From: Nematostella vectensis
Taxonomy: Eukaryota > Cnidaria > Anthozoa > Actiniaria > Edwardsiidae
Direction: 5' to 3'
Assembly: GCF_932526225.1 (NCBI RefSeq)
Contig: NC_064039.1
Location: 12,790,139-12,854,138, forward strand
DNA: 64,000 nucleotides
The position numbers and the translations under genes are program-made. Shown piece by piece: positions 1 through 12,714 of the stretch (position 1 is its first letter; every line of letters starts with the position of its first letter). Under the pieces are notes generated by a model. That model was given only the letters and a program-made list of their open reading frames with translations, was not told where the DNA came from and made no database searches.

Positions 1-79
1 ATTGACGTTATTATGCTACTGGGACCAGGATGTTGGCGTACTTGTAGTGCCGGTTGTTGTCGGTGGTTCTTAAACTTTT

Positions 80-330
80 GTTATACTACTAATATAATAA
101 CAAATAATTGTGTTGTTGATGATGGTGGTGATAAAGATTGCAATTTTCTTGTTCTTGATGAGAATGATGATGATAATGTTGTCGCTACTTCAGTCTGCTG
201 TTGTTAATGATGATGATTTTGTTGTTTTAATGATGTTGATGATTATGGTGTCTAGTATATGTGGTTGTTGTTGCTTTTTTTGTATGATTTATCAAAGGAC
301 AGAGAGACACCATAGAACAGGCTGTTGATA
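80..330. repeat. GTT/GAT-rich low-complexity tract
   Basis: The stretch is built largely of imperfect GTT, GAT and GTG triplets. Its short open frames are low-complexity and look like by-products of the triplet composition. I see no gene here. Confidence 0.5.
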
Positions 331-480
331 ATGATAATGGCGATTTAAATTATTGCTGATGCTTTTGTTGCTGCGCTTATTAAGGCCCATTGCAGTATAC
401 ATTGAATTACGGGTCTGATGATGGCAATTTTGTTGTTTTTGTTGTTGTTTGCAGTTGATAGTGGTGATTTTTTTAATCGA

Positions 481-811
481 GACAAGACATGATAAATGAT
501 GAGTGCGTCCAAACGAGACATGATAGTTGATGTATGCGTCTGAACGAGACATTTCAGTTGATGTGTGCGTCCAAACGAGACATGATAGTTGAAGAGTGCG
601 TCCAAACGAGACATGATAGTTGCAGTGTGCGTCCAAACGAGACATGATAGTTGATGCGTGGGTCTATACGAGAAATGACAGTTGATGTGTGCGTCCAAAC
701 GAGACATGATAGTTGATGTGTGCGTCCAAACGATAAATGACAGTTGATGTGTGCGTCCAAGCGAGACATGCTAGTTGATGTGTGCGTCCAAACGAGAAAT
801 GACAGTTGATG
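481..811. repeat. 31-base minisatellite, about 10 copies
   Basis: A unit of 31 bases containing GTGCGTCCAAACGAGACATG recurs about ten times in direct orientation with point differences. Open frames on the minus strand across this block are artefacts of the repeat. Confidence 0.9.
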
Positions 812-1008
812 CATCCCCTCTTTCAGGCATCATCTTTTGATTGCCAACACCCTTTGTGATTTGCCTTTTGCCTTGTAGTCGCTGGGAGGGCGGAAAGAGT
901 TTGAGATGGACGTTGTCAGAAATTGGTTGCACGCTAAGTCAGGCTGTACCCAAAGCGATGGTTCGAGATTCCGCTCGTGCGAATGGAGCTTTACGGCTGT
1001 GATGGTAA

Positions 1009-1472
1009 GAAATGTTTTGTTTATTTTATCACGTGGTAAGAAATGCTATGTTTATGCTATCACGTGGTAAGAAATGCTTTGTTTATGATATCACGTGGTA
1101 AGGAATGCCTTGTTTATGCTATCACGTGGTAAGAAATGCTTTGTTTATGCTATCACGTGGTAAGAAATGCTTTGTTTTTGCTATCACGTGGTAAGAAATG
1201 CTTTGTTTATGCTATCACGTGGTAAGAAATGCTTTGTTTATGCTATCACTTGGTAAGAAATGCTTTGTTTATGCTATCACGTGGTAAGAAATGCTTTGTT
1301 TATGCTATCACGTGGTAAGAAATGCTTTGTTTATGTTATCACGTGGTAAGAAATGCTTTGTTTTTGCTATCACGTGGTAAGAAATACTTTGTTCATGCTA
1401 TCACGTGGTAAGAAATGCTTTGTTTATGCTATCACGTGGTACGAAATGCTTTGTTTATGCTATCACGAAACA
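1009..1472. repeat. 31-base minisatellite with a CACGTG in nearly every copy
   Basis: About 15 direct copies of a 31-base unit are present, with core TATCACGTGGTAAGAAATGC. All but one of the internal copies keep the palindrome CACGTG (one has CACTTG). The unit is unrelated in sequence to the 31-base array at 481-811 although the period is the same. No coding sequence is visible. Confidence 0.92.
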
Positions 1473-1755
1473 GAAACTGCGCTATGCATTTGTTTTTAGT
1501 AGGAGAAAATGAAAATATTACCAGATGTCATATACCGGGATACCCACATTGAAACCTAAAATCTCAACCTAGTGGCAGAAAGAAATCGTTTTTATTAATG
1601 CTCAAACTTTCTCGCGGCTACTCTGTCTCCAAAGGGGCACGTAACATAACACTTAATCTCCATGTCTATTTTCCTAATTCCACCATCTTTGCGCACATCA
1701 CATCTAAAAAATAATATGTAGCCTTAGGTCATTTATATCAGAACACAATCATTGT

Positions 1756-1935
1756 TACCATCATCGCCATCATCATCATCACCACCTTAATCATCATCAT
1801 GACCATCATCAACAACAACAACACCACCAACATCACCATAATCACCACCAACATCACCATAATCACCATCACCACCACCATCACCATAATCACCATCACC
1901 ACCACCATCACCATTCGTCAACATCATCATCATTG
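1756..1935. repeat. CAT/CAC/CAA trinucleotide microsatellite
   Basis: An imperfect run of CAT, CAC and CAA triplets covers about 180 bases. The open frame through it is low-complexity and is not called as a gene. Confidence 0.9.
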
Positions 1936-3420
1936 TCATCATAGATACCTTATTATGCCTCGAAGTACATCATTTAAGTTGATCATAGAAAACAGCATAA
2001 CGGCCAGGTCAATTACACCAAATAAGTGCGGGTCACAATCATCGTTATTAATGTCAACATTTTTTTCAACTCTTCCCTGATGACGCAATTCAAAAAGAAA
2101 AATGGTAGAGGCGTCGAATTTGTTGCATGCCAAACAGTCGCAGCGCACGAGTTTACACAAGACTGGGAAACGGACTTCATTATGTTATAACCAGTCATCC
2201 AGATTTCATTATCATATAACCAGTCATCCATACTCAGATGGTGATAAGGCTGTTTTAATAACTCGGCAATATTGCCATGAGTTTGATTATCAAATCTTGG
2301 CGCCCTAACAATAACTCAAACACATTAGCTGCATGCAAAGTTGAATTGCTTAAAATTCCAGATAGAAAAGTTAACGAAATGTATAGTACAATAGAACACG
2401 CATAAGCGGAATAGTTGGGACTTAATAGGGACTTGAAGTTCAGTTTCGTTACGCGCCCGTCCAGTCAAGTTCTACAGTGTAGTTGTATAGGCAACGTGAC
2501 TCTTTAAGTGGCAAAAAAAAAATTTAATTTTTTAATTAAAATAAGCCCTTTTGACATTTTCTGGCTGATTCGAAAGCGCTAAATAATTTCCTTTTTGTTG
2601 TTGTTATTTTGGCGCCAAAAGCCGGAGCGCGTGCGAGCATGCCACCCAAAAAAGTCACGTGGCCTATTTCTGATCCGTGCGATCACGAGAACAAAAGCGT
2701 TCGCTTTTCCTAAAATGTAAAATCTGTCAGAGTATGAATGGCCATTTCCAGATAACTAAATTCCTTTGTATTTTGAGGTGGGAGTTTGTCTAGGGTTGCT
2801 GGGTATCAACTAAAACTTCGAAATAGAAAGAAAACGTCCCTCTTTGTATTGGTGTACCTTTTTCCAGCGGTCACAGTCGAATTCGAAACTGGACTACTCA
2901 CTTTCAGAGACATTGTAAGTACGGCAAGAGACCCTGTTAATTTACTTATCTTCGGAGAGCCGTGTAATAAAGACCCTTCTTTTCTGAATAGTATGATAAG
3001 TAAAACATTCTGAATTTCATTTTGCTAGAGCCACGTTAAACACGGGGAAAAGCTTGTTATATATTTTCTTGGGAACATGTCCACTTGCGGAGAGATACCT
3101 TTAAGGTAGTATTCAATATCTAGGTGGATCCATTTTTAACTTGGGAGAAGAGTAGTAGATCGGAGGATGTTCTCTGAATACAAACAGCTGATAATACCCG
3201 TTACCTTGTAGTGTTTATAGCCGGACACACTTTAAATGCATCTATACCAGATTTCTGCGTTCTACTTTGTATGTTGGTAACAGATTTTGAAAATGTTTTT
3301 TTTTACATGCACAGGAAAATGATGCAAATCTATAAGTAAAAACAAAAAGTGAGAGATGCGCTGCTTATTCTCGTACTCTCATATTTTCATTATTTACAGT
3401 TCAGCGATAAAACGTGCTTT
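1936..3420. other. Intergenic, no gene seen
   Basis: No open frame resembles a known protein. A 10-base poly(A) near 2511 and a CpG-richer patch near 2610-2700 are visible, but nothing else can be supported. Confidence 0.5.
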
Positions 3421-4467
3421 TTACTGGAATGAATTTTCTAGAGGAATCCCTGCCTCTGTGAACTTGTTCGCTTGCTTGTTGCCCATGTGGACACTTGAAC
3501 GGAGGAATTTCATGGACGCCCGTGACCCCCTCCTCCCCCGCAAAAAGTTACTGAGGTCTGTCCTGAATGACTTGCTGATTGCTCCATACAACAGAGGATT
3601 CAAGCAAGAGTTCGTGATGGTGAGAAGCCGAGTGAACTCGTACGCAAGTCTCATCGCGAAAGAGCCCAAATAGGACTTGTTAAAGATCACCATAAGAACA
3701 CATATCATGTGCGGCAGAATGCAGATGCTGTAGATGGTTACAAGTCCCGTTAAGACCTTCGTGGTTTTCTTATTTTGCCTGGTGCGCGCCGCCATCGTTG
3801 ACTTTTGGTACAATCCATGCTGGGAATTCTTTTTGTGTGTTTTCTTCAAGTGGCAGACTATTCGCGTGTACGCTAGCGTGATAGCTATAGCAGGGATCAC
3901 AAATTCTGGAGTGAATACGCCAAGAACGTAGTTGATCTGATACAACTCGGAACCGCCCCAGAACTGAAAGTCAATTATGCACTCTCTGCCCATAAGCTTG
4001 AGCGCAAAGGCGTATGGAAGCTGCAGCAAGGCGGAATAGACCCAGATGCAGGCCATGATGACCATAGCCTGTCTCTGGCTCAATCTTCCTCGAAGGGAGT
4101 GCACAATAGCTCTGTAACGATCATAGCTTATCGCTACCAAAGTAGACCCAGATACCGTCACCGACACTTTACTCAGGCAATTGATGAACTTGCACAGGAA
4201 AGTTCCAAACGGCCAGATGTAGCTGTTTTCAAGGTAGACCAGGTCAAATGGCAAATAAAGGAGGAGTGCCATCAGGTCGGAGATGGCCAGATTTAGGATG
4301 AAGTAGCCGTTGGCGGACGACGACTTGCCGTTCTTCAGGATGAGAGCGCAGACGAGGGAGTTGCCAGCCACGCCCACGGCGAAGATAAGGGGGTAGAGAA
4401 ACAGGCGGGTGTAGCGGATGGCTGGGGGGTCCTCCATAAGGGTTTCTCCTACTGTAGAATTATTCAT
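3421..4467 (-). CDS. Class A (rhodopsin-like) GPCR, peptide-receptor type
   Basis: This is a 348-residue seven-transmembrane receptor in one uninterrupted exon. An in-frame TAA lies nine codons upstream of the ATG, so the start is well fixed; the stop is TAA. Class hallmarks are all visible: GNSLV in TM1 (35-39), NLAISD in TM2 (59-64), a TM3 cysteine (Cys92) matched by Cys163 in loop 2, YDRYRA at the end of TM3 (115-120), a proline-kinked TM6 (SICILP, 247-252) and NPLLYG in TM7 (290-295). The short N-terminus has one NST glycosylation site. The tail is short and basic with many serines. TM6 has Ile where most family members have Trp (CWxP). The pattern resembles neuropeptide receptors of the galanin/NPY/RYamide kind. 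The ligand cannot be told from sequence. Membrane location and G-protein coupling follow from the family. Confidence 0.93.
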   Translation of the reverse strand: MNNSTVGETLMEDPPAIRYTRLFLYPLIFAVGVAGNSLVCALILKNGKSSSANGYFILNLAISDLMALLLYLPFDLVYLENSYIWPFGTFLCKFINCLSKVSVTVSGSTLVAISYDRYRAIVHSLRGRLSQRQAMVIMACIWVYSALLQLPYAFALKLMGRECIIDFQFWGGSELYQINYVLGVFTPEFVIPAIAITLAYTRIVCHLKKTHKKNSQHGLYQKSTMAARTRQNKKTTKVLTGLVTIYSICILPHMICVLMVIFNKSYLGSFAMRLAYEFTRLLTITNSCLNPLLYGAISKSFRTDLSNFLRGRRGSRASMKFLRSSVHMGNKQANKFTEAGIPLENSFQ

Positions 4468-4638
4468 GTCTGCGGGAAATCTGTCTGGGATTTAAAAAAA
4501 TGGAAAGCATCAACGGCTACCATTCGACCACCCAACAAACGCAGAGTAACAAGCTAACACGTTAACTGGAGTAACCAAACAACTATCAAACAAATTAATA
4601 AAACAGCCCTTAAAGATTCCTTGAGACTTAATCTTATG

Positions 4639-4639
<1 letters not shown>

Positions 4640-4672
<33 letters not shown>
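4640..4672. repeat. (TA)n microsatellite upstream of the GPCR
   Basis: A run of about 16 TA dinucleotides lies about 170 bases upstream of the receptor start codon. Confidence 0.95.
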
Positions 4673-4673
<1 letters not shown>

Positions 4674-4693
4674 TATCTATATATACTATCCGC

Positions 4694-4918
4694 TTCTGGA
4701 TCGGTATTAAAGATCCAATCATTTAAATCGCACCATGTGACCATCTTGGATCGGTATTAAAAATCCAAAGAATAGATTAGGTAGCATTCTTTAAGCCCAT
4801 TTTACAAGGCATAAACATTTCTGAAAAAAAAAAACTCTGATGAAAAAGTTTGACATAAAACCCTCTGCTTTTTCAGGATGAACGGCGAAACAATTTGAAT
4901 CGCACCATGTGACCATCT
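4694..4918. repeat. Short direct repeats
   Basis: TGGATCGGTATTAAA occurs twice (about 4697 and 4748). A second string, TCGCACCATGTGACCATCT, also occurs twice (about 4728 and 4900). This suggests local segment duplication. No coding sequence is seen. Confidence 0.7.
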
Positions 4919-5418
4919 GATAGCAAATGTAGGCCTCGTGAACGAAGGAGATAAGCACCTTGCTGACTTCGTTTGCTAGCCACACATCGGAAGAGTAGGC
5001 TCCTTGCTCAGTGTGCTGTTCAAAATTTAAATTAAGTTTTCTTGTTCTGCCGTGTGCGTTTTTCGTAGCATTTGGTTAATAGCTTTACATATTTGCAGTT
5101 GTCGGCCTGACTCTGGTGTTAAAGTGACACTGTTCATTTTTCAAAACGGAAAGCATTGACCTTCTCACATCATTTGTGTTAAATTGGCATTAAAATAATT
5201 CCATTTAAAATGCTTGATTTCCTTTGGAGTTATTTTGAAGTTTCTCGATAATGCCGGGCCTGGGGTTCAAAAGGGGGTGCTTTTTTACGTTTTGGAAGAA
5301 AAAAAATGTGATGGGGTCCCTAAGAAGTGACAATTCTGTAATTTTCACGAAATGTTTCTCCCATACGGAGCGTTAATGATAACTACTAGTAAAGCCATCT
5401 TCAACGCTGTAAGCTGAG

Positions 5419-5482
5419 CCCCCCCCCCACCCCACTCCCCCCCCCACCCCCCCCCCCCCACCCTCCCCCCACCCTCCCCTAC
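5419..5482. repeat. C-rich low-complexity tract
   Basis: This is a homopolymer-like run of C broken by single A and T bases. Confidence 0.9.
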
Positions 5483-5632
5483 TCTCTTTCTCTGTCGCGC
5501 GCGCCACGGTTTTTCCAGTCGGTTTCACGAAAGAGTCGCTACTCTTTGAACTAAGTACACCTTGAATGCACTACTCTTGAGTTTTCTAGTGTAAAACACC
5601 GTTATACATCGTCAAACAATGAACTTGAAGGA

Positions 5633-5669
5633 AGCGTGCTGTCATTACAGGAAGTAATGACAGCACGCT
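5633..5669. repeat. Perfect 16-bp inverted repeat (hairpin)
   Basis: AGCGTGCTGTCATTAC at 5633-5648 is followed, after the five-base loop AGGAA, by its exact reverse complement at 5654-5669. There is no T-run that would make it a Pol III terminator. It is probably the fold of a tiny palindromic element. Confidence 0.9.
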
Positions 5670-5754
5670 GCTTTTGTCGCAGTCTTGTTATTTATTACAC
5701 CCATTTTTATCCACAAAACGCAATGTATTCCAGCCATACAATGATATTAATTCT

Positions 5755-5960
5755 TAGGGCGCGTTATTTTTTTTATTCGTGATTCCGGGATGAGAATGGT
5801 TCTTGTTAGAATAGAAAAAGCGCGAGTTTGTTTATCCCGCGTTCCCATTCCGAAGTGGAATGAAGGCCATTCCACCATTCTGCTACCTGTAGCAGAATGA
5901 CGCGAATGCCATTCTGCACATTTTCTACCATCCATTCCTATTCCAGAATGATACGGAAAA
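5755..5960. repeat. Palindromic ATTCC/GGAAT-rich repeat
   Basis: Many short ATTCC/GGAAT and ATTCTG/CAGAAT words face one another. One example is ATTCTGCTAC, which after three bases is matched by its complement GTAGCAGAAT. The block behaves like a degenerate foldback element. Open frames across it are not credible genes. Confidence 0.6.
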
Positions 5961-8900
5961 ACAAGCCCTTATATACTCGGGGTTACAGAGTAAATTTTTG
6001 CCAGCTTCAAGAATGGTTGCTATAACACGTCGTATACTAATTAACAATTAGACACCGTAAGCGACGTTAACTATTGCGAATAGTCGAGACGTGAATAATC
6101 GAGGTGACCTTTGGCGATAGTTATGGATCTAAACACACGTTAACTTTATTAACTACAACAAGATATATAAATTTGATGCTAGCAAGACGTTCTAGAAAAA
6201 GAGAGCGGCCCGATGAGGCATATTTTATGTAACATAATTCGGCACGTTCTTGGGCTTTGACAATAGATCAACCACTCCTTTTTTATTGTTTATATTTAAA
6301 AATAAAAAGGTTCATTTGCAATAAAGATTTAAAATAACCATCCACGACTGAAGTCTGAAACTTTATTAATGACATTTGATAGTTTGTCAGCTCCTTTCTA
6401 GAATTATCTGATGGAAATGGATGCTTTGAGTCACTCGGTATTGTGCGGGAGCGTAAACAGGCTGTTGTGTACTGTCATCAAGACTTTCTCACACACAGAA
6501 ATACCAATTTCATCTCCACGAACTCTATGGATTTTAGGATTCGTAGTGTTTACAGAGTTTAATGAAAATCAAAAGGGAAAAAAAGAATTTGCCTCAATTT
6601 CACATAACGTCAGCCACAATGCACACAATTCATTTTTAAGTCTAGCCAAAAAAAGGAAAGTATTTCTGCAGAAGATTTTTTTATACACCATATTATATAT
6701 TGAGCTTATAGAATTCTAGCAGCGACGTAAAAATAATGTGTTTTGTCATTGATGGTTGAAATGCGCTAATGATCTTTCTAGCTCTTTTCCCGACTTTTCG
6801 CGATCTCTCGATATTGAATGATCTGATTTCGCTATCTCAGTATTCCATCAATTGTGTTTACCCTATTTTAATTGACTAACCAGATTCAAACACCGCAAAT
6901 CCAAGATCATGCAAAACGTATAAATACTATTAAAAAAACAGACATATTTCCCTAAAATATTCGTATTCTTTTACTTTGAGTGTAATCCCCTTGGGCAGAA
7001 GGCCTTTTACACTAAAAAAAAAAGCGAATCCAATTTGTTTGCCTGATAAGATTTCCAAAGTCTTAACAATACATTATTTGGGTTAAGCCACCGGAATGAT
7101 AATTGTGATAAAGTGAGCGTCGGGCACTATGCATAAGAACTGGACCTATAATCCACGTTGTTTATATTTGTATGGTAAGCTATCTAAGTCTCAGTGACAT
7201 TCTTTAACAAATCCTATTTCTCCCTTTTCTTGAATGGTTTGGTTCCTATTGAATAATGGGATATCTAATATCTAGAACAATCTTTGCGATCGGTAAAAAA
7301 AAGCCTGGAAGAGATTTTATTTATCTCAAAGAAAGCCGCCACAAAAGTCTCTTTACATTATATAAAAAGCAGGATGTTCGCCCTTTTTTTAGGATATTTA
7401 ACGGTTTTCACACAGAGCTTTCTATCATTTTACAGCAATTTATTGATTGAATTACTTAAATCAAAACGAGAACAATTACTATTCATCACATTGGTTCATT
7501 GCACATAAAAATACGTATTCTTAGCATGTTCGTTTTAAAAGATTTGAGCACCTAATTGCAAGCAGAAAGGTGATACCAAGTTTGGATATCAACCCCATCT
7601 TCAGGAAGTTTATCAGGAAAAAAAAAGAAAGGCTTTATTCAGTTGAACGTCACTTTCAAGGTGTTTTGAGCTAGCAGGTTCAGCCCACAAATTCAATATC
7701 GATAATCCTCTAACGTAGTTAGGGATAAAATGTTTCACAAGCTGTCAATGCGTTCTCGAAACATATCAATCATGTAATAAAAGCCAAGACGCGACCAAGT
7801 CCGTAAGAAAGACGAACCCATTGGGACAAAAGGAAAATAAACTGACCCCTCAGACGAAGTACAATTACTTTAAAACTTTACTAGAAAACAATAAACAATT
7901 TAGGTTCTATTAAGGTGCAAAATGGACCATTACTCAATTTTTTCCATTTTAAAAAATGAACTCAAATTATCCGGCTTTAGGTAATTCATCTTTTTTATTT
8001 CCAAAACAAGGAAACCAATTTGTCATAGCTTTCTGATGGAGAGATTAACTGTTCTTAAGGTACAAAAGGTTTTTCAATCGGGTTCTTTCTTCTCATCCAG
8101 TCCATGCGTGCGAAAAAAACTATCGTATAAAAGTTCGCCTCTGGTTATAAGTAATACGAGTTTATAAAATCAACAAAAAGAAGAATGGAATACCTTCAGT
8201 TGCTGCAAGGCTTAAAGCGTTGCCGACTGGTCGTCGCTAGATAGGAATAGCGCTGAAATACGCGAAGGTGACTGGTTCCGACATCTCTCGATACATATGC
8301 TTGATTTGCCGTGGAACAGGACTAACAGTGCTTGACTTTGCAATGCCGAGAAAAAAACAATAAACCAGAATGGAGATGGCTTTGTTCGCGCAGAGGAAGA
8401 TATAGCTGTCAGATAAAATCAACTCACTAACGGATAATACTACCCAATTTCTACGTCACATTTGCAAGATCAACAACTATTTTTAACAAGGATGTGATCT
8501 GTCGTGTGCCGTCCTTAAAAGCTAGCAACAAACAGAAAAACGCTTTTGTGGACAATGAGTCCGCGACACATGGAACGATCACAAGCTCTTGACATCGCAT
8601 TAACACGCACTTCTTTAGGCGAAATTGCTTTATTTTTTTTTTGTTATTACTATAGCGCTGCAAATGGGTGGCTAACAACGCGCTAAAACTTAGTCTAAAA
8701 GTCTAGATTTCACCACAGCATTTTAAAATGCCGATCACTAATTATTTATAAAAACTGAATGAAATGAATACGCGGCGAAACCGGAAGTATAGGTTGTAGA
8801 TTTATCACTTTCCTTGCTTACGTCACAAACCATATACATCACAAAAAATGAAATGAGATGAAGTAGTTTTTTATTCGTTTCTTGTTTATATTGGCTTTGG

Positions 8901-11900
8901 ACTAGGCAGTGAGCGTCATTATACTCGGGTCAGGACACATAAATGCCAGTACACCAAGACATATTTGCTCTATTATTGTTCTAAGCTTATAAATACTTAC
9001 AGTTTCGTGTGGGGAAACACGATCATACTATCAGCTGAGACTATGTGATGACACGAGATGACTTTGATTTAATTTACAGTAACAGGACACCTTAAATGGT
9101 CGGAATCAAGCAGTCAATTTAGATTGTTCACAGATAAAGGCTAGAACCTTGGCTTGGCATCTTTTCTTAAGAAATTGCCATGGAGGAAGACCAAGGAAAA
9201 CATACCTTGCTAACCTTGATGTTACTAAGTGATCAGACTCATGACGCAACTCGTGAACGGGTTCGGCTTCGTTTGAAGAGAGCTAAAGTACAAATAAACT
9301 CAAAGACTTTAAACTATAGCCTTAAGCACAATAATAATGTATTGTACTTTACTTTGTTGGTCAAATTTGATACATTGTTGTTACATTGAATTACCCTTCA
9401 AGGAGTACTATTCATAAAACGCCAATAGGTACCACCGCCCTACGGCGTTGCTCATGTATTTACCACCCCTCCCTGCAATTCACTACACATGTCTTTAACG
9501 AACAATTAAACGCGTTAAAAATGTAGTAGAATACTTATCTGAGGAACACGTCTTTCCTTGCTTTTTATTCTCATAAAAAAACCTCGATGCTTTTCTTTTT
9601 TTTTATTTTAATTTTCGTAGACACGCTGCGTGAACTGAGTGAATATCACCGATGTCCAAAATGGTATTACTCTCTTCTCTCTAACTATCTCCAATTTCAC
9701 CTCAATTGTTTTTAACGACTTTTTATCAAAGTTTCAGTTAACTGCTATACCTTATTTATTGGCTGGTTTATGGCTGCGTAATCGAAATCATCAATCCTTT
9801 TGAATTTTGCACTAATTACTAGAGCTTGCGCATAAGATCATAGGCATAGCGAATTTTGCTCTATGTACAGATAATGCAGTTATAAAGATAAGGAATGAGA
9901 GCGTATGATTCTATGGGACATAAATTGTAATGATTTAAAAAGTAAATGAAAATGACGCAGCCAATTTTCATGCATAAGCTTTCCCTAATAACACATTTGA
10001 TGAAGATCCTCTTTGCAGCAGCGTTGTTTTTACACACTTCTCTTATTTCATCGTCTTTCTTAACAACATTTTATGCAATTGGTGCCTCATCCCTTCGCCA
10101 ATAAATATACACATATCAAACCTAGTCCCCACGGATGGTGTCGATTGTTTGCATTGCCTAATATAGAAATATAAGTCCATATTTAGAGGTATATGAATTT
10201 TCCGTTCACGCATCTCAAGAAGCATTGTGGGTTATGCTGATAATTCCCGCCAAAAAGAGGCTCGCAGTGAGTTACCCTGCCGCTTGGTATCGTATTTATC
10301 TCACTAATCCAGAGTCTTAGACCTCCAAACAATTTGCTTACCAAGTATGAAGGTCCCCTAATATATTGGCATGAAAAATATATTTGATGCTGTCTTGAAA
10401 AATAAATCTAATAACCCAAACATAAGGAGCATTAAATTTTCACCACGGGCCCCTTATATTAAATCCTGTTGTTTTTTTCCTGCCAAGAGGAAGCCAAGTT
10501 TGTTTCCTGAGTTGTCTTTTAATTTTTTTACCCACGCCTCGTCTAAGCACAATCACAACCCGTAAGCCAACCCCTTATTATAGCGATCTGAAAGAGATTA
10601 ACCTTTTGTGCAGGGTTTTAAAATCTAAAATTTCTGCCTATAGGTTTTTAAATTACTAGGTTCTTACACGCGGGTTTTTATTGAATATAGCTAGGTTTAT
10701 CATTGTAATGACAAGAAATGCCTTTCGGCATTGAGTGTTGACCATGAATTTATATGAAAAATAACCCGAAAAGAGAGATCTCCATCTTTTGCCTACCATA
10801 TCTGATTTAAAAAAAGAAGTATTTTGTGTCTCGAGCAAAACAAATTTCGCGTATTTACTTGGGCCTTCTTGCTACCTTCAAGCCTACTCGAGTTCAAAGG
10901 GTGGTAAGATATCTCAGGCTTCACATCGAACTTAGATCACTAAATATCTTCATCTCGTCATCAGACCAATACAACATTAATACCACCGCTACAGGACTTA
11001 CGGAGACTTACACTTGTCTTTGATGGCGTCCCCGTGAAGCGTGATGAAAACTCCCGTTATTGAGAACGTGCGGAACGTAAAGCGAGAATGAAAGAATCGT
11101 TGAAAGCAAACGCAGTTTACATAGCCACGGCTGTTCATTTAACGAAATAAATCACAAAATGATTATCGAAGCACCTTAGCTTATATTAGGATCACTCACT
11201 AATGTTCGCCTTTCCACTCGGTAGGGACACTTAGCCTTCAAGTGCACACCATATCGGATGCTTCACCTTTATACGCTTCCTTGCTGTGCTCGTTGCGACA
11301 AACCAAGGCCCTTCAAGCACAAGTAGCGACAAGATACAGTCTTAGCGATGCGAGATAAATTCTCGATTTAGCGGCTAGCAAACACGTAACCGCCGGGAAA
11401 AACAACCTCCCATTATCTCCTTTGCCATCATAATGATCACGCTACATTTAGCCCACATAATTACAAAACTAAGTTTCGCATTTTTAGATTCTAACAATTT
11501 CCTGATTGTTCGGAGAAATCATCTTAATGGGGATTCAAGATTATTTATAGGTCAAATAAGCGATGCTTTTTTTTTGCATTTGAAAGCTTTTTTCCCTCTT
11601 ATCCTCTTTTTTATTTCCCTAATGATTTTCGTATTGTAGAAAAGCCGCAAACACGCGAACCGAATGTTCGTATGTCGGTACTCACGAAGTATCACTAATT
11701 GACAAACTTGTCCACTTATTTCCGATACAAAAGCAAATATTGCTGGAGAAATGTTTCTTAAATCAATAACTTCAGGCAGTGCTTTATGAAGTCTCAAACA
11801 GTCATTTTTCTATAATCCCTGTTAGCTTGGAAAGGCAAAATGCCGAAACATAATTAATCTCTTACTTTGACAATTGCATTTCCCTGTGTTTGGAAAAATG

Positions 11901-12490
11901 CCAGCATTTTGGAAGAAATGATTTTTTCGTTATGTGTAATAATTATCGGTATTAGTGCTTCTCAAGAAGAAGAGCCAGGTTTCCTAATGGGCGCAACTGT
12001 TTTGAAACGTGATCTCTTTGCCTGAGGGTCACATTTTCAAGCTACGTGAGGTGTTTGTAAACATGTAGTGGGAAATCAAAGATGAGAGGGGGGTCTTATG
12101 GGGTCTTGCTTTGCAAACGCCACCCCTTTTAAAACAATCCGCTTTTATAAAAAAAATCCATTATAGATACCTATATATTACGGACAAATAACCTCTTGCG
12201 CAAGACTAAAATACAACTAATGGATGGAAGTAACGAGCACCGAATTCCGGCCCTTAGGGTGTCCAAGGGTATACTGTAACTGTATAGAGTTTGAAGAAGG
12301 GTGGGGTTATCGGGAGGGCAATTGTAAAGGGAGGGGAAGCCCGTGAAGGTGTAGAGCTGACGGGAAAGAGGGAAGAGAGTTTTGATAAAGCACTAAAAAG
12401 AAAACGAAAAGGATGGTAAGCTTAAAAAGGGTCGGAGGAGTGAAGAAAAAAGGACGTTTATATTTAAACTTGAAATACAACAAGGTTTAT
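5961..12490. other. Intergenic, no gene seen
   Basis: About 6.5 kb of AT-rich sequence. Open frames are 60 to 102 codons, low-complexity or lysine/phenylalanine-rich, and none shows a recognisable motif or plausible splice partners. A segment at 6290-6450 is a diverged copy of one at 12470-12600. Confidence 0.5.
6290..6450 (+). repeat. Diverged dispersed repeat, copy A
   Basis: The string AATAACCATCCACGA, then TGAAGTCTGA, then a GATGGAA/GAT/GCT/GTGACTC-like tail is shared in order with 12470-12600. The two are old copies of one interspersed element. The family is unknown to me. Confidence 0.55.
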
Positions 12491-12600
12491 TTGCTTCAAA
12501 ATAACCATCCACGATTGAAGTCTGATATTTAATTGAAAGTATCTCCGTTACTCGCTTCAATTAGACGATGGAATAGATGCTGTGTGTGACTCAATATTTT
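12470..12600 (+). repeat. Diverged dispersed repeat, copy B
   Basis: This is the partner of the copy at 6290-6450, matching through AATAACCATCCACGA and TGAAGTCTGA with scattered differences. It carries no open frame of its own. Confidence 0.55.
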
Positions 12601-12714
12601 GTCACGTGATCGGCCCCTGATGAGTGGAAGCCGATGGGCGCGGAGATGAGAATGAAAGCGACTGAGGCGGGGGATGACCAGGTAAGTGGGGACACATAAC
12701 TAAGTGACAAATAT

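Noticed and set aside
890..975. Possible tRNA (GGTTCGAGATTCC B-box-like string near 955)
   Set aside because: No acceptor stem, D arm or anticodon stem could be folded around it.
481..1472. CRISPR-like array
   Set aside because: The units are contiguous tandem copies without unique spacers, and the genome is eukaryotic.
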